A DNA stretch of 64,000 bases. It comes from Metallyticus violacea. Lineage: Eukaryota; Arthropoda; Insecta; Mantodea; Metallyticidae. The notes beneath the pieces were generated by a model, which did no database searches, was not told the DNA's origin, and saw only the letters and a list, made by a program, of their open reading frames with translations. The translations under genes and the position numbers were made by a program. The DNA is taken from assembly GCA_030762175.1 (NCBI GenBank), contig CM060840.1, positions 38,304,501 to 38,368,500 of the forward strand, given 5' to 3'. This document shows positions 1 through 11,766 of the stretch, piece by piece; the stretch's first letter is position 1; every line of letters starts with the position of its first letter.

Positions 1-1804
1 AAGTGTTTTTAATTTTATTTTAATTGAGAAGCCCATATCACCAATAAAGTCGTTATAATAACATTAGCCATAAAACATAGTACTTGAAAATTGTATTTTG
101 CCATCTGCAAAAGTTAACGAATAGCAACATAATCATGGTGTGCTATGAAATGAACTAGTAAAGCAGTTTGTGTTTTAAAAAGTCTTAAGGGTAAACTCTT
201 AACTAGATTTAGGCAAAAACGGTACTAAAATGGAAAATGAGAGTTTTGCATTAGAAGTTAACTCATTATATGGCACACGGAGGTAAACAGTTGACGGTTT
301 ATGGACATTTTTAAATTTCTTGTTCATGTAGTAGAAAAAATCCTGAATCCCGGAATTTTCAAGTTTTCTCAGTTTGAATTTATTACTACCGGTACTGCCA
401 TTTTGTATGATTGTATAATTCGTATAAATCAAAACGCATGTTTTTATTTTACATTAAATTTTCAAGCGTATTTTCAATTTGTTATAGATACACAAAAATT
501 ACTAAGAAAAAATACATCTTGATTTTATAAACATATAATTAATTTAAATATTGAAATTAAGAATTTCCATTAATTTCGGTAGATTTTGGTTTAAATAATG
601 GGAATAATGCTAGTTCGTTTATTTTAATCTTATTATATGTAGTTGTGAAACGCGTTTACTTGTAATATTACTTGATTTATTGACATGCACTTTATTTTGA
701 ACAATGCATTCAGTACCTAACCGATGGTATAAACCTAAAAGTAGAGAATGAATAACTACTGAAACCTTGTACACGAGATAAAGGCACTTCGCAAAACGTT
801 TCGCAGGCCATTGATTAGTGACCTAATTATTAAAGCAACTTTAGAGGTCTAAGCCTCAAGAAGTCTGTGTGTATCTGTGTCCGAAATCAAGGTCTTAAGA
901 AACTTAAGTTGTGGACAACCCAATTACCAGTGAAGCCCAAAGATTTGGATTCTCTCTACAAATGCTTGATGAAATGGATGGTGTTAAACAATTCTTAAAG
1001 TAAATGTTGTTCAAAGTATTTGGCCAGGTTTAACGATATTACTTCAGGTACAGCATCATGAACAGCTGAATGCCCTCATTGAGCATGAACATGAACGTGT
1101 GGTATGCCGTCACATATGATGGAGTGATGGTTTCTTGGCGGAACGGTCTGCGTCTGTCATATTTGAACGTTATGCTCCGGTCTTATATTATGACCATATT
1201 GTTCTTGAAGTTTCTGCTACAGATGTAAAGGAATGGGGTGGAAGGTATGGCTAGACGTTCGCCTTTGTGGCTGCATCAAGCAGAATACGTGCTGTGTCAA
1301 CAATCAAGCTTGAAAGGAAATGATCAAACAATTTGTTCATTCTGTTAAACCTGATATATACTTAGTCTCGTATGGCCTGTACAGTAAAAACTAATTCGCA
1401 TCAAATTGTACTAAATATATACGAAAATAAACTTTAGAATTTGTTTTTTAGATAGTATTTTAATATGAACTCTCCATATTTATGTTAATAACTTTTAACC
1501 CTACTAAGGACACACATTGACAATATTATTTATTACAGCAAATTAATGTATGAGATTGGACCACATTCTGAAGAAAGAGACGAATTCAGAGTAAGTCTAA
1601 CCTGAAAAAACTGCTGTTCAATTAAGTATAAAATATAATTTCAGGAATGAGTGTAGCAAATACATTTAGATAATATCAAACAATGTTTTGATACAAATAA
1701 TAATTCTCGGATTCTATTAATTGCCTATATAATACCTACACAGTTTTGTGATTTGTTTCCTTTCTGCAGAATGTAATCCAATTGCACTTAAATTACTTTT
1801 TCAT
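1..1804. other. Unannotated AT-rich stretch
   Basis: No gene, RNA or recognisable transposon is seen on either strand. The stretch around 1030-1320 is slightly richer in G+C and less repetitive than its surroundings, but every frame is interrupted and no domain could be recognised. Treated as non-coding. Confidence 0.5.
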
Positions 1805-1818
1805 TTCTTTCTTTCTTT

Positions 1819-1910
<92 letters not shown>

Positions 1911-1911
1911 T
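1805..1911. repeat. (CTTT)n microsatellite
   Basis: About 107 bases of nearly uninterrupted CTTT tetranucleotide units. The open frames that cross it, encoding FLS or KKER repeats, are artefacts of the microsatellite. Such arrays are length-polymorphic in animal populations. Confidence 0.97.
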
Positions 1912-3032
1912 TAAAGCTTTGATTCATCGCTCTGTCGGTTCTTTTAAGCTGTATAATAAAGATGCCATTTAACAACCACCTGAAAAACATTGATTTAATT
2001 GTTGATATTTATCTCTGATGTATCCCGGTGTTTTAAGCACTTCAGTGAGTAAAGTAAATAAAGGATTTTGTATAGATGATCTCAGGCAAACAGAACCGCC
2101 CGCAATAAATAGTGGGTACTTTAATCACGATATTCCCTTAGGTTTTCATTTGTTCTCAGTAGCTGTTTGTTTGTTCGTTCCACACACTGTGCACGGTAAC
2201 AATGGCATCTGGGTGTGACCAGATTTGGTTTGTTTCACAGCCTTGCTCACAGTAATTAAAGAGACTATTTCATCGCTCCCTAAAACCATAATAAGTCTGA
2301 TTGGTGCATCTTTTTGCTACTTACATGTCAAAGTTAATGATTTTAAAAAATCGCATTTGTGATTACACCGGATATGCCTTTCATTCATATTATTTCCGTT
2401 AGAATGGATTGACGAAAGCGTTACGGATCAGAGGCTCAGAATGTTTTCTTTTAGTAACGTTATTGGAATTGAAATATCAGATTTTATCTTTTTGTAAAAA
2501 AATTGGGATTGTAAAACTAGTCATGGCTATAGAAAAGCATTATCATGAGACATTTTCCCTTTTCAGCAATTGCCTCTTATTTCACCATTGACCAACCTCC
2601 AATCCACGATCCTGCATTCTTCTTACCACTCTCTGGTAATCTTATACTTCTTAAATCATCCATTTAAACATCAATTTCCCCCTGCGAGTATCATTGCACT
2701 TAATACCTGCTCTGAATTGTAGGCGATGCAACAGCCCGGGACATTTTTTTTATGTTCCATGTTGTTCTAATAATGTGTAAATACACAACCCCCCACTTTC
2801 ATAAATGCTGGACAGCTCTGATACAACCTCTGGATTAATATTATTATTGCTTCATTCATCTTCAAATGTCTTAGGACTGGCCTTAATCGATATATAGGAA
2901 CAGGCTGCCCTTCTCCAAACCTACAGATACTAAATGTAATATTTCCCAATCATTTTTTCAACAATCTGTGGAGTAGTAAAAATATCGTCAGCACAGGATT
3001 TATCCCTAGTAAATCCTGATCGTTACTCTATC
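1912..3032. other. Unannotated AT-rich stretch
   Basis: No supported gene or RNA. Short open frames near 2018-2218 and 2767-2949 have no recognisable motif and no splice or promoter context that I can defend. Confidence 0.45.
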
Positions 3033-3251
3033 CCTCCTATTGATTTAGTGGTAACCATACGTTCCTCGTAGACCCAAGATTGTGAGTTCAAACCCGGCCA
3101 GATTTTATGTCTTAGATTTATGGCACATAAAAGAACCACAATCTTAAAAGAAAAGACCTCTGAGTAAAATTATTCGACAGTTTCATTTCCTGAATTGAAT
3201 GGGACGCTAATGACCAAATATGATAAAGGACGTTCTTAAATAAAGAAACAA
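3033..3251 (+). mobile_element. SINE-A copy, old and internally deleted
   Basis: This is a tRNA-headed SINE of the family called SINE-A here. The A-box region (TTTAGTGGTAACCATAC) and a decayed B box (GAGTTCAAACCCGG) are recognisable. They are followed by the body motif GACCTCTGAGTAAAAT and the tail GGGACGCTAATGACC...GGACGTTC ending in TAAATAAAG. The central part of the body present in fuller copies (such as 8544-8842) is mostly missing. No target-site duplication is evident, and divergence makes this one of the older copies. Confidence 0.8.
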
Positions 3252-3514
3252 ACATAGCCTAATATGTTCCTCTAAAATATATGGCTCTGTTATATCCTGT
3301 AATCTTTGCTGTCTCCTTGACCGATGGCGTAACAATAAGACCTCTGTAATACTGTGGATCTTTCTTACGATGTGCAAGATACTAGCATACCCTTAGGAAT
3401 CGCTTCTCCCTCTCATATCTGGTTAAACAACCTCTAAGTCCATTCCACCATATTATAATACTTCAATATTAAAACCACCAGGTCCCTGCGCACTTTCAAT
3501 TCTCATGGCTTTTA

Positions 3515-3785
3515 AACAGCAGAAAATACAAGTAGTTATGAATAGTCCTGGTGAATGACAAGAGATGCTCAGGTGTTTCTTGTTCAACTCATTTTCTGTT
3601 TAAGCGTTTATAGGGGAATCAGGCTAGCATTTCTCTTACTTTCGTATTGAAAACAATCTTTCTCGTCTTTCTCGCTTACAATTGTTTGTTACATTTATGT
3701 AACTGAGAAGTTACCTCCTCCACAAATTTCCTAGAATTGTCTCGCGCAGATCATACAAGGCCATTCGCCACGACTGTATTAAAAC
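3515..3785 (+). repeat. Unclassified interspersed repeat, copy 1
   Basis: This shares a long, colinear, diverged similarity with 19870-20170 on the same strand. Matching blocks include AAGTAGTT.TGAATA.TC, the run from GCGTTTATAGG to GAATCAGG, CAATTGTTTGTTACATT and ATAGAATTGTC or CTAGAATTGTC, then GCAGATC. There is no coding frame, no tRNA head and no obvious terminal inverted repeat. With only two copies in view the true ends are unknown. Confidence 0.6.
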
Positions 3786-6120
3786 ACACAATGATGTCAC
3801 ATGTGCGATTTTTTAAGGATTTTCTCCCTCACATGTGGCACACATTATCTCAGTCTATGCCCCTCGCAAGTAGCTTTGGTCGCGACAGTATATGCAGGCT
3901 TGCACACATACTAGTCTTGTTTAATATAACCGCAGACTGTTGTACGTTTTGTATTAAAGAACGATGTTATCTGTGATCAGTGATTATTAACACAGTGACT
4001 TGTAAATTTTAAATACTAATTTACTAAACAATTCTCACTTGTTTGTGTTGCAAACCCCAAGGTATTTCTCTTTATAGCAATTTTCAAACATAGCAGCTTA
4101 GGGTTTTTACCAAAGAGTTACTAAATACATTGGTTATCATTTGGAAAAAATTAATTAAAATCCATACAGCATCTTTCAAGACAAACAGAACGTTTATATC
4201 TTCTGTACAAAGAGGCACAGAAAAGCTATAAACTACACAAACAATTGTGATGAAATAACTGTGCGCAATAGTCCGGTGATCCATTAGTTAGGTTCAGCAA
4301 TGGGATTTTAAATGGAGAAAGAAATGAACATTCTTTGCTTCTTGGACAAGGTTTACTTCCAGTTATCTGTACTGTAAAACACTCCAATATCAAGTATCCC
4401 TCCATGCAGGGCAATAAAAACGCCATCCAGTATGTAGCTATAACATTGTTCTGTTCCCTTGCAGAATTTGGAACCCACTTTCAAAGCAGAGTATACACAG
4501 ACCTTGATAACTTTAAGTTAACGTAATTGTTTCTAGAATAAGCATTCCTGAATCTTCTGACAGAAAAGTTCTATAATTCTTTCTATTCAACAGCTGTTTA
4601 AGATATCCGTGATTTATTTCTTAATACCGTTGATTGCTAAGAGAATATCTCTTCTACAGATTCCCTTCGCACTGTATCAATGAAGGCGTCAGCGTTTCCA
4701 TTTATCTGTCTTACAGTATGCTTCAAACCCAAATAAAGACATTGTTAATGCTCGCAGTGAGGGAGCGTCTATTGTTTGCCCGTTGTTTTCCTAAGATAAG
4801 TATCTCTAGACAGAGATACAAACGAAAAGCTACATACATAAGCCTCTTGTGAAACTTGGGGTTTTTCTTTCGGCTGTCGTTCCTTTCACTTAAGAATTTG
4901 AAGGCACGGTAAGGAACTGAGCAATCAACTCGAAAGGGGACGATAACAAAGAAGTAGCAAATCGTATCCGTTTCTGAGAATACATTTGTAAAATGACTTA
5001 TACTTGCAAAAGGTGATCATTAACAAAGGGGATTAAAAAATCGCTACATCAGATTCTTCCATGGTCTTTCACCGATTACATGTATACTTGATATTTTCTA
5101 AACCGCTTAAAAAAGGTGAAGTCCTTTTGCCAAGGTGAAGCCCTGATGTTGATTCAAACATAAGTTTCATCTACGCTCGTATAATATTATTTAAAGAATT
5201 GATCCTTATTTGCCTTTTTCATTTAAACGAAAATACATTGCCTATTTTGTTAAACAGCCTTAATTCTATACAGGGTTTGTTTTCAGTGTTTAACATGTCC
5301 ACAAGAAAGAATGAAATTAAAGTTTTCAGACCTACAAACTGCAAATGGGAGTATAAGAGATATTTCCTCATGTTTCCTAGATTAGAGCCGCCTGCCTTCA
5401 ATTTGTGGACAACATGATCTTGTATGTTATTTTTACATGTTTAGGGCTTCTAACAATTCCACTGATGAAGTTAATTTTGCACATCGATTTTCTGGTCATG
5501 TAAAGGAATTTCGTATATAAAACAAATTTTTATGTAATCCAAACATGATATTTGGCATCGAAGCATGACCATGTAAATTAAACCATGTTCCATCAGTGAA
5601 ACTTTGCTGTAAGATTCTGCTCTGACTGCACTGCACTCTCTACTAATTGCTTTATTATTCATTTTTATTGCATATAAATCATCTTGTATGCTTTCAAATT
5701 TAAATTCACTGGAAAATTGAACTGCTTGTAAATGACATTTTTCTAAAAGGATGCCATAAAAATTTCCAAATCTCCTGTCATAATTACGTGCTTATTTTTA
5801 TTGTAATTGTAATAATAAATGCGATAACTTGAATCAGTTAGGCGGATGTTACAAACTTCGTCGGCAGCTACTACTCTGATTGCAGACCATGAAACGGCGA
5901 CAAAACCTGAAATACCCGATAGTTAGAGAAGAGAAATTAATGTGCGCTCTTCCGGAGCATATAAATATATTGACCGCCCTTGTTGCCGTTTTTCTATCTT
6001 TGCCATTTATTATTCTTATTTTACTCCTGATTACTTTTCCTGTATAGTCATATAAAAGACGGGACTTAAAGATAAATAAAAAGAAATAAAAAATTTTAGT
6101 GTGTAAAAAAAGGGGGGGGG
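3786..6120. other. Unannotated AT-rich stretch
   Basis: No supported gene. Several short open frames (for example 4634-4852 and 5199-5417) have no recognisable domain. A short G homopolymer lies just before the LINE relic at about 6110-6121. Confidence 0.45.
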
Positions 6121-6124
6121 GACA

Positions 6125-6625
6125 TACTCGGCAGAGATGAGAAAAATGGTGGCTAGAGGCGAGTGAAATGGAAGTGGTAAAGAAATTCGATTATTTGGGG
6201 GTTAGGCTTAGTAGTAATGGAAAATGAACAGAGAAAAGGAAGAATGCACTAGGGAAGGGAAAATTAGCTACCAATAGTATAAGAACATGCTTGGAGAAAA
6301 TACGAAATATGAACGTAAGCTGCATATTCAGCTACAGTTGAAGCGAAAATGATGCATGGGATAGAAATATGGGGGACAGAGAAAGGGTGAGAATCTGTAG
6401 ATCAGATTCGTAGAGCAGTCTGTAAAATGATATTGGGGATACCTAGAGATGCACCCAATGGAGTAACCGTGATGGAACTAGGAGGGGTGGGCCGAAAAGG
6501 TTTGGTAATGAAACACACTGGGAAATATTGTTAGAGGATATAAACATTGAAGAAAAGGAAATATTCTCAGACTGCTTGGAGACGCAAGGAAGTAATAAAA
6601 TAGCAATGAGGGAAGATGATCACCT
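6125..6625 (+). pseudogene. LINE (non-LTR) reverse transcriptase relic, C-terminal part
   Basis: Conceptual translation, changing frame several times, gives the post-catalytic end of a non-LTR reverse transcriptase. In order: VVKKFDYLGVRLSSNGK (the YLG.....G motif after the palm), LGKGKLATNSIRTCLEKI, an IWG-like YGIEIWG block, and ILGIPRDAPNGVTVMELG. This YLGV...IWG...LG.PR..PN...ELG order is typical of arthropod Jockey, R1 or I-type elements. Only the 3' part of the ORF is present, as expected for 5'-truncated LINE insertions. Frameshifts and stops rule out function. The sequence is a different lineage from the relics at 21945 and 23895. The clade is inferred and unconfirmed. Confidence 0.8.
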
Positions 6626-6747
6626 TTAGCGTAGTATTTGTAAAGGTCACTTGATAATGTGTGTAGATAGAGTGTTGTAGGATTCTTGTCACAACTAGCG
6701 GAGTGTTAGTTATATAGGATCCTGAATTAACAAGCACTCAAGGATCA

Positions 6748-7053
6748 GCTTTTTTTTTTTATGAATTATTTGGTATATTTACAGACGCTCTTTAACATAT
6801 CAGGTCATCAGCGTACTATTCAAATCAGGGGTGAAATTGTCGACAAATTTTGCTTAGAGGCCGCTTTTTTCAGGCCTGAGGTTCTTTATTGTCCCGTAAA
6901 TGTACGACATGGGGTTCACGGCTTTCCCTTCCGAAGGAAGTTTTACTTAGGATTTTTACGCCCCAAAAAATCCATCGGTCTTGGCCGGGATCGAAAACGC
7001 GATCTTGGATTTAGGAGGCAAGTATGGTTACCACTACACCACCAGAACGGACT
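6748..7053 (-). mobile_element. SINE-A copy with 11-bp target-site duplication
   Basis: A full-length SINE-A inserted on the minus strand. Read on that strand it starts near the right end with the tRNA-like head (TGGTGTAGTGGTAACCATAC A-box region and a decayed B box). It continues through the body (AAATTTTGTCGACAATTTC equivalents) to the hairpin tail, then an A-rich end visible as the T run at 6750-6760. The direct repeat CTCAAGGATCA flanks it at 6737-6747 and 7054-7064, showing target-primed insertion. Confidence 0.92.
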
Positions 7054-7215
7054 CTCAAGGATCAAGGAAATATTGTAAAACGTAATTGTCATTTGTAGAA
7101 ATAATAATAAATATTCATGCATTCAAAATTCTTCTACTTCTAAGAATATTTTTCTTGAAATTTATAAGCGAAATATGGAATTCAGATTTCCCCTATTTCT
7201 GCACAAGCACACTGA

Positions 7216-7497
7216 TTTTTTTAATGGTGTTTAACACCCGTTTTTACTACTGAGGTACCACAGGCGGTGAACACTGGTGATATATAAGATGCAATGGTAT
7301 ATTTGGAAAGCATTTTTTTTAAGGAAGGAATCGTTTCAGGCCTAAGTTCAGGGTACCTCCCCGGCATTTACGATTTATGAGGACTGAGGAAAATCTGGAA
7401 AAAAACCTCGGTCAGGAAGGACGGTCCTGGCTGGATTCGAACTCCAGACTTCTCGCTCACAAGTCTGCGCCTTAACGACCTCGATCACCGTGGTGGT
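7216..7497 (-). mobile_element. SINE-B copy
   Basis: A near full-length copy of the second SINE family, on the minus strand. The head, read on that strand, begins CCACCACGGTGATCGAGG and has a B box close to GAGTTCGAATCCAGC. The core contains TAAATGCCGGGGAGGTACCC and AGGCCTGAAACGATTCCTTCC, followed by an internal A stretch, GCCTGTGGTACCTCAGTAG and the terminal GGGTGTTAAACACC. No clear target-site duplication was identified. Confidence 0.9.
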
Positions 7498-8531
7498 TAC
7501 ATTTTCCCAGCAGCGAAGTTTTTTTTTTCCGACGAAAACAGGTTTTTTTTTGTTAAGTGTAACTGCTGAAACTTAAGGCCATGATATGGATCACTTACTA
7601 TATTTACTACATGTCTGTTAATTGTTTCATGCGAAAATAAAATGAGTAATAATCTAAATTTTAATCTTCGCGCTTACTTAGTAACGACAATGGCATTGTA
7701 GCGTTTTACCCTAATGGTTTATTTCGTTGAACACGCCCTTAACATATACACGTGTTTATCATGCAACCTAGAAAATACTGTGGCGATCAATGACCTTCAA
7801 ACTTCAAAGTAGGTATGTACATTTTATTTAATTTCTTTCTAAGAAGGCATTTTTCAAATCAATCACCACTCGAAAGTGAGCATCTGCTATTGACTTTCTT
7901 GTTCTCGGAGATGCGGTAACGGCAGAAATAAAGAGAATCTTTTATTTCCATCTGTGAAGACCACTCGAAAGATGAGAAAAGTCCAGGATTTCAGAAAATA
8001 CGCAACAGAAGGGGATAGTGAAACGAAAGAAGAAAGCCAATACCTAGAAATTTCTTCGTTCTCTCAATCTATTACTTACTTTTCTCATATTTTCCCTCTT
8101 GTCTACTTTTTCATTTTTTTCATTGTTCATTGTTTTGCTCAGCTTTGCGATAGAAAGTTATTTGATATACTATTCTCCAATTTCCCGCTAGCTTGTTCAG
8201 AAGTCTGAAAGAATACAACCATTTCTACTTAAAGAACGTAAATAATAATGATTCAATTTTGTAGAATGTCTTTTATAATAAGATGAAAAAGTATTGTTGG
8301 TTGGCGGACATGAAACGTTGGTATGAACGACCTCGAGATTTTTATGCTTTACTATTACAATAACTTTACATTTACCTTCTATAGATATGTATTTGTTAAA
8401 TCAACAAGACTATCAATAACAGTAACTACTTAATTACTTTCTTTCTGGCGTTAACTGAGATATTGGCATTTTCCCTGATAGAGTTTGCTGTATTTTACGT
8501 TTTTGTAATAGATGCTACATTTTATAGATAG
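7498..8531. other. Unannotated stretch between SINEs
   Basis: No supported gene. An 84-codon open frame at 7954-8208 starts with a basic, polar segment and becomes hydrophobic (ITYFSHIFPLVYFFIFFIVH). It has no recognisable family, promoter or splice context and is probably chance. Confidence 0.4.
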
Positions 8532-8543
8532 CATAGACAAGTC

Positions 8544-8842
8544 GTCGGTCATGGTTGTGTAGTGGTAACCATACTTGCCTTCTAAACCCAAGATCACGGG
8601 TTCGAACCCGGCCAGGACCGATGTATTTTTGCGGGCGTAAAAATCCTAAGTATGGCTTTCTTCGGAAGGGAAGTAAAGCCGTGGGTCCCGTGTCGTACAT
8701 ATACGGCAAGGAAAAGAAACTGAAGCCTGAAAGAAGAGGCCTCTGAGCAAAATTTGTCGGCCGTTTCACGCCTTGATTTGAATGGGACGCTGATGACCAG
8801 AGGCGTTAAAAAGCGTCCGTAAATAAACCAAATCAACAACAA
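8544..8842 (+). mobile_element. SINE-A copy, full length, 12-bp target-site duplication
   Basis: This copy shows the whole family architecture. It has the 5' end GTCGGTC, an A box in TTGTGTAGTGGTAACCATAC and a B box in CGGGTTCGAACCCGG. The body follows, with GGGCGTAAAAATCCTAAGTA, GGCTTTCTTCGGAAGGGAAG, GAGGCCTCTGAGCAAAATTT and GTCGGCCGTTTCACGCC. The tail is GGGACGCTGATGACC...GCGTCCGTAAATAAA. CATAGACAAGTC repeats at 8532-8543 and 8843-8854 flank it exactly. Confidence 0.95.
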
Positions 8843-9116
8843 CATAGACAAGTCAACAACAATAGAATTAGAAGTACATATATAAAGGAGGAACCACTAT
8901 AAAACTAACAAAAATCTCTGTTGGGAAGATTAGCCAGTTATGAAAAGAAACTAGTGCGAATATTTGCTGTTTCATGGCAGAGGCTTCCACTTACCGGATT
9001 TTTGTTTCGAAATATGTTAGTTTTAATGAATATTTATTTAAAATAAATTTTATTTACAAGTCACCACAATTTAGATTTGGAAGGAGCAAGTTTAAAATCA
9101 ATATTAATTATATTTT

Positions 9117-9241
9117 AGGTTTAACCCCCTAGATCTGGAACGCTTCTTTCTCTTAAAAAAAAATCTTTCCCCAATTTATTATTTCATGTTATGTATCATC
9201 CGCGATGCCTCAGTAGTAAGAACGGGCGTTAAAACACTACT
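9117..9241 (+). mobile_element. SINE-B 3' fragment
   Basis: Only the 3' part of SINE-B is present: CTGGAACGCTTCTTTC, an A run, CCCCAATTTATTATTTCATG, GATGCCTCAGTAGTAAGAAC and GGGCGTTAAAACACTACTA. The tRNA head and core are missing, so it is a 5'-truncated insertion or a deletion remnant. Confidence 0.85.
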
Positions 9242-10130
9242 AAAAATTATAAAATTATACTTAGCTGAAACCCTTTTTTCTAAACAGATTTTTCAACTAC
9301 TTTCGGAATTTCAAAGAATTTTAGGAGATTTATTTGACCTGTAAAAGGGAATTTACAATTAATCAAAACTATTTTACTAAATTGTAAGATATTTTCTCCT
9401 TATAAGCCGTGCTTTTTATGATCAGTTTATTTATCGGTTTTTTTCTATCGAACAGTAAGACCAAAGTTCATAGTTAAAACCCTTTCACACATATCAAGAA
9501 GAGATTTTAACTATAAAAAGTTTTATAAATAGCATGCAGTCACATGTGAAATTGTTTAGTAGATTACCCAAATTATATCAAAATTAAGAATAAATTCTAA
9601 TCTTAATTATATAGATGCCATTAAAGGTAAAGTTTCAGAGTAAGCATTTTGTGTAATGTAATCCACAATTTCAACATTTTTAGCTTTGTGTGGCCTGTGA
9701 AAGGATCAAATGTATATTACTAACTTTTAAATATTCTGCGAACGACAAGAGAGCATTCTAAGAACATTTTCAATAGTGTCAAGTGCCTCGTAAAACACCA
9801 AAGAGAATAAATGTCGCTTGAATATTTTAGCAACATAGAATAAGCTTTAGGTATTCTCATTGTGTTGGGAAACAATTTCGAGTAGTAAACGTCAGCAAAT
9901 CTGTACTTCATTTAAGACCCTCTTTCAAAATTGTGTATCCATAAAGTGTGAAAGAATTTGAAAGACAGTAAATCTTCATTTAAAAGAAGCAAGCCATAAT
10001 GCACTATTTTTCTGCTTTTGAAATGTTCTGAGGATAGTTTCAAGTGCTTCATTTTAATTTTGGACGTGCTTTAAAACCAACGCTTTTTTTGTCCTGCTTT
10101 ACTATTTGATATGCTTAGACTGTCCTTTAC
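9242..10130. other. Unannotated AT-rich stretch
   Basis: Very AT-rich, no supported gene, no recognisable repeat. Confidence 0.5.
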
Positions 10131-10182
10131 GGCACACCAATGCTGCGGTCATTAGCTCCGGAGGATCATTGGATTATTTTCA

Positions 10183-10204
10183 ACCAGTGACTTGGGTCAC
10201 TGGT
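10183..10204. repeat. Perfect 9-bp inverted repeat (hairpin)
   Basis: ACCAGTGAC and its exact complement GTCACTGGT are separated by the four-base loop TTGG. It lies in a patch (10130-10580) richer in G+C than its surroundings. Its function is unknown. It could be a cruciform-prone site or part of an unrecognised element. Confidence 0.6.
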
Positions 10205-10429
10205 AGTGCTGAAATCATTGCAGAACTCCTGCGGCGGCAGAAAATAAGGCAGTGAAATCTTCAGATGCTCAAGATAGACAAGCGTAACTAACAATATTCG
10301 CTTTATACCGCAGAAAGGACAGACTTTCGATCTGCTCTTCGCCTAAAAGAGATTTTACTCCAGCACAGAGCTCTCAAAGTTAATGATGCAAAATTTAACA
10401 AATCGTATTCAAAAGGAGGGAACTCGGGC

Positions 10430-10575
10430 TTTCACGGTCAGAGTCGCAGGTGTAACGAGATGTAGCTTCCGGGCTGTTACCGTGGTCTGTTGGAGATAAG
10501 AGTTTCAGATGTTTCGTCCACAACTGCGGCGGACATCTTCAATGGCGTGGACGAAGTCTCCTTAGAGAGAGTATC
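10430..10575. repeat. Repeat fragment resembling a Penelope-like retroelement terminus
   Basis: The stretch contains GGGCTGTTACCGTGGTCTGT, GTTTCGTCCACAACTGCGGC, GGACATCTTCAATGG and GTGGACGAA. TTCGTCCAC (10513-10521) and GTGGACGAA (10547-10555) form a perfect 9-bp inverted pair. I associate this motif group with Penelope-like element ends, which are known to carry hammerhead-ribozyme-like motifs, but that is from memory. No coding remnant is seen beside it. Confidence 0.45.
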
Positions 10576-10579
10576 ACTG

Positions 10580-11477
10580 TGTCTGATACGTTGACCCAAC
10601 GTGGTTTTGTCTTGGCCTGGTGAATTGTTCTTAGGTTTTTATAATATTTTATGCCCTTCTTTCTCTTTGTTTGTTTGTTGCTGTGTTCCTTCTTTTCCTT
10701 TCTGTAAAATGCCAGATTCTTGAAAACATTTTCATAGAATATTTTAAATATTTTTCCTTTTGCTATGTTAAATCATGCTGCTGTCAAGCTCCAGTTTCAA
10801 GATTAGTATAAAAATACAAAGAAAAGAACCAGGAGTGTCACCTTTTAATAATTATGAGATATTTGAATTTAAACATATAATTTTTTTACTCATATCAGAC
10901 ATATGAAAGAGCAAAAGTACATTTTTTCTAATAGGAAATTGAACGTACTACAGACTGACGTATTGACTAATAATCGTGATCTAGTATATAATTTATTTTC
11001 TTTGGAAGTAATGCGACAAAAGACTAAAAATATTTAGTCCTCAATGTTATGCATTTTCACACTTGTATCTTCAAGCATCGTCTCGTTTCTCTTGGAATCG
11101 GGAATTAATGGAATTCAGTCTTCGGTTTTATCGATTGCAATTACTACATTCCTACCTAGTCGCAATAAATCCTTTTGTTACGTCCGAAGTGTAAGGCATC
11201 GTGCAATGCTGACTTAGCACGGTAGCTGCCTGTACTTGTTTTGAAACACAAGACATTTACTAACCACTTGTACTCTGTAAAGAGCAAGAATGAATTAACT
11301 TTATATTGCGGTACATATTTCCATTTTTTAAGGTTGGTTTTTTTTTCTTTATAAAATTGTATTAATTTTGCAAGTGAGAAATCATGTACGCCCTTTTAAC
11401 CCTATTTCAATAAGTTTCTTTTCATTTGAATTGCCTGGGTGTTACGGGGTGAAAGCCATTTCAAATTGTTTATAGGT
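10580..11477. other. Unannotated AT-rich stretch
   Basis: No supported gene or repeat apart from short homopolymer runs. Confidence 0.5.
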
Positions 11478-11488
11478 ACATCCTATTT

Positions 11489-11755
11489 AGTCGGTCCTGG
11501 TGATGTAGTGGTTACCACACTTCCCTTCTACACCCAAGATCGCGGGTTCGAACCCGGCCAGGACCGATGGATTTTTTCGGGCGTAAAAATCGTAAGTATG
11601 GCTTCCTTCGGAAGGGAAGTAAAACCGTGGGTCCCGTGTCGTACATTTACGGCACGAAAAAGAACCTCAAGCCTGAAAGAGAGGCCTCTGAACAAAATTT
11701 GTCGGCCGTTTCACGCCGATGTTAAAGAGCGTCCGTAAATAAACAAATAAAAAAA
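11489..11755 (+). mobile_element. SINE-A copy, tail-deleted, 11-bp target-site duplication
   Basis: The head is excellent: GTCGGTCCTGG, a GATGTAGTGGTTACC A box, B box GCGGGTTCGAACCCGG and acceptor end CCAGGACCG. The body matches other copies. The first arm of the tail hairpin (GGGACGCTGATGACC) is missing, with TTTCACGCC joined directly to GATGTTAAAGAGCGTCC. ACATCCTATTT flanks the copy at 11478-11488 and 11756-11766, so the element mobilised or was deleted in this form. The 99-codon open frame across it is fortuitous. Confidence 0.94.
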
Positions 11756-11766
11756 ACATCCTATTT

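Noticed and set aside
1748..1990. Open frames encoding FFLS and KKER repeats
   Set aside because: Produced by the CTTT microsatellite.
11439..11738. 99-codon frame starting MLRGESHFKLF
   Set aside because: It lies almost entirely within a SINE-A copy. Similar frames recur in other SINE-A copies.
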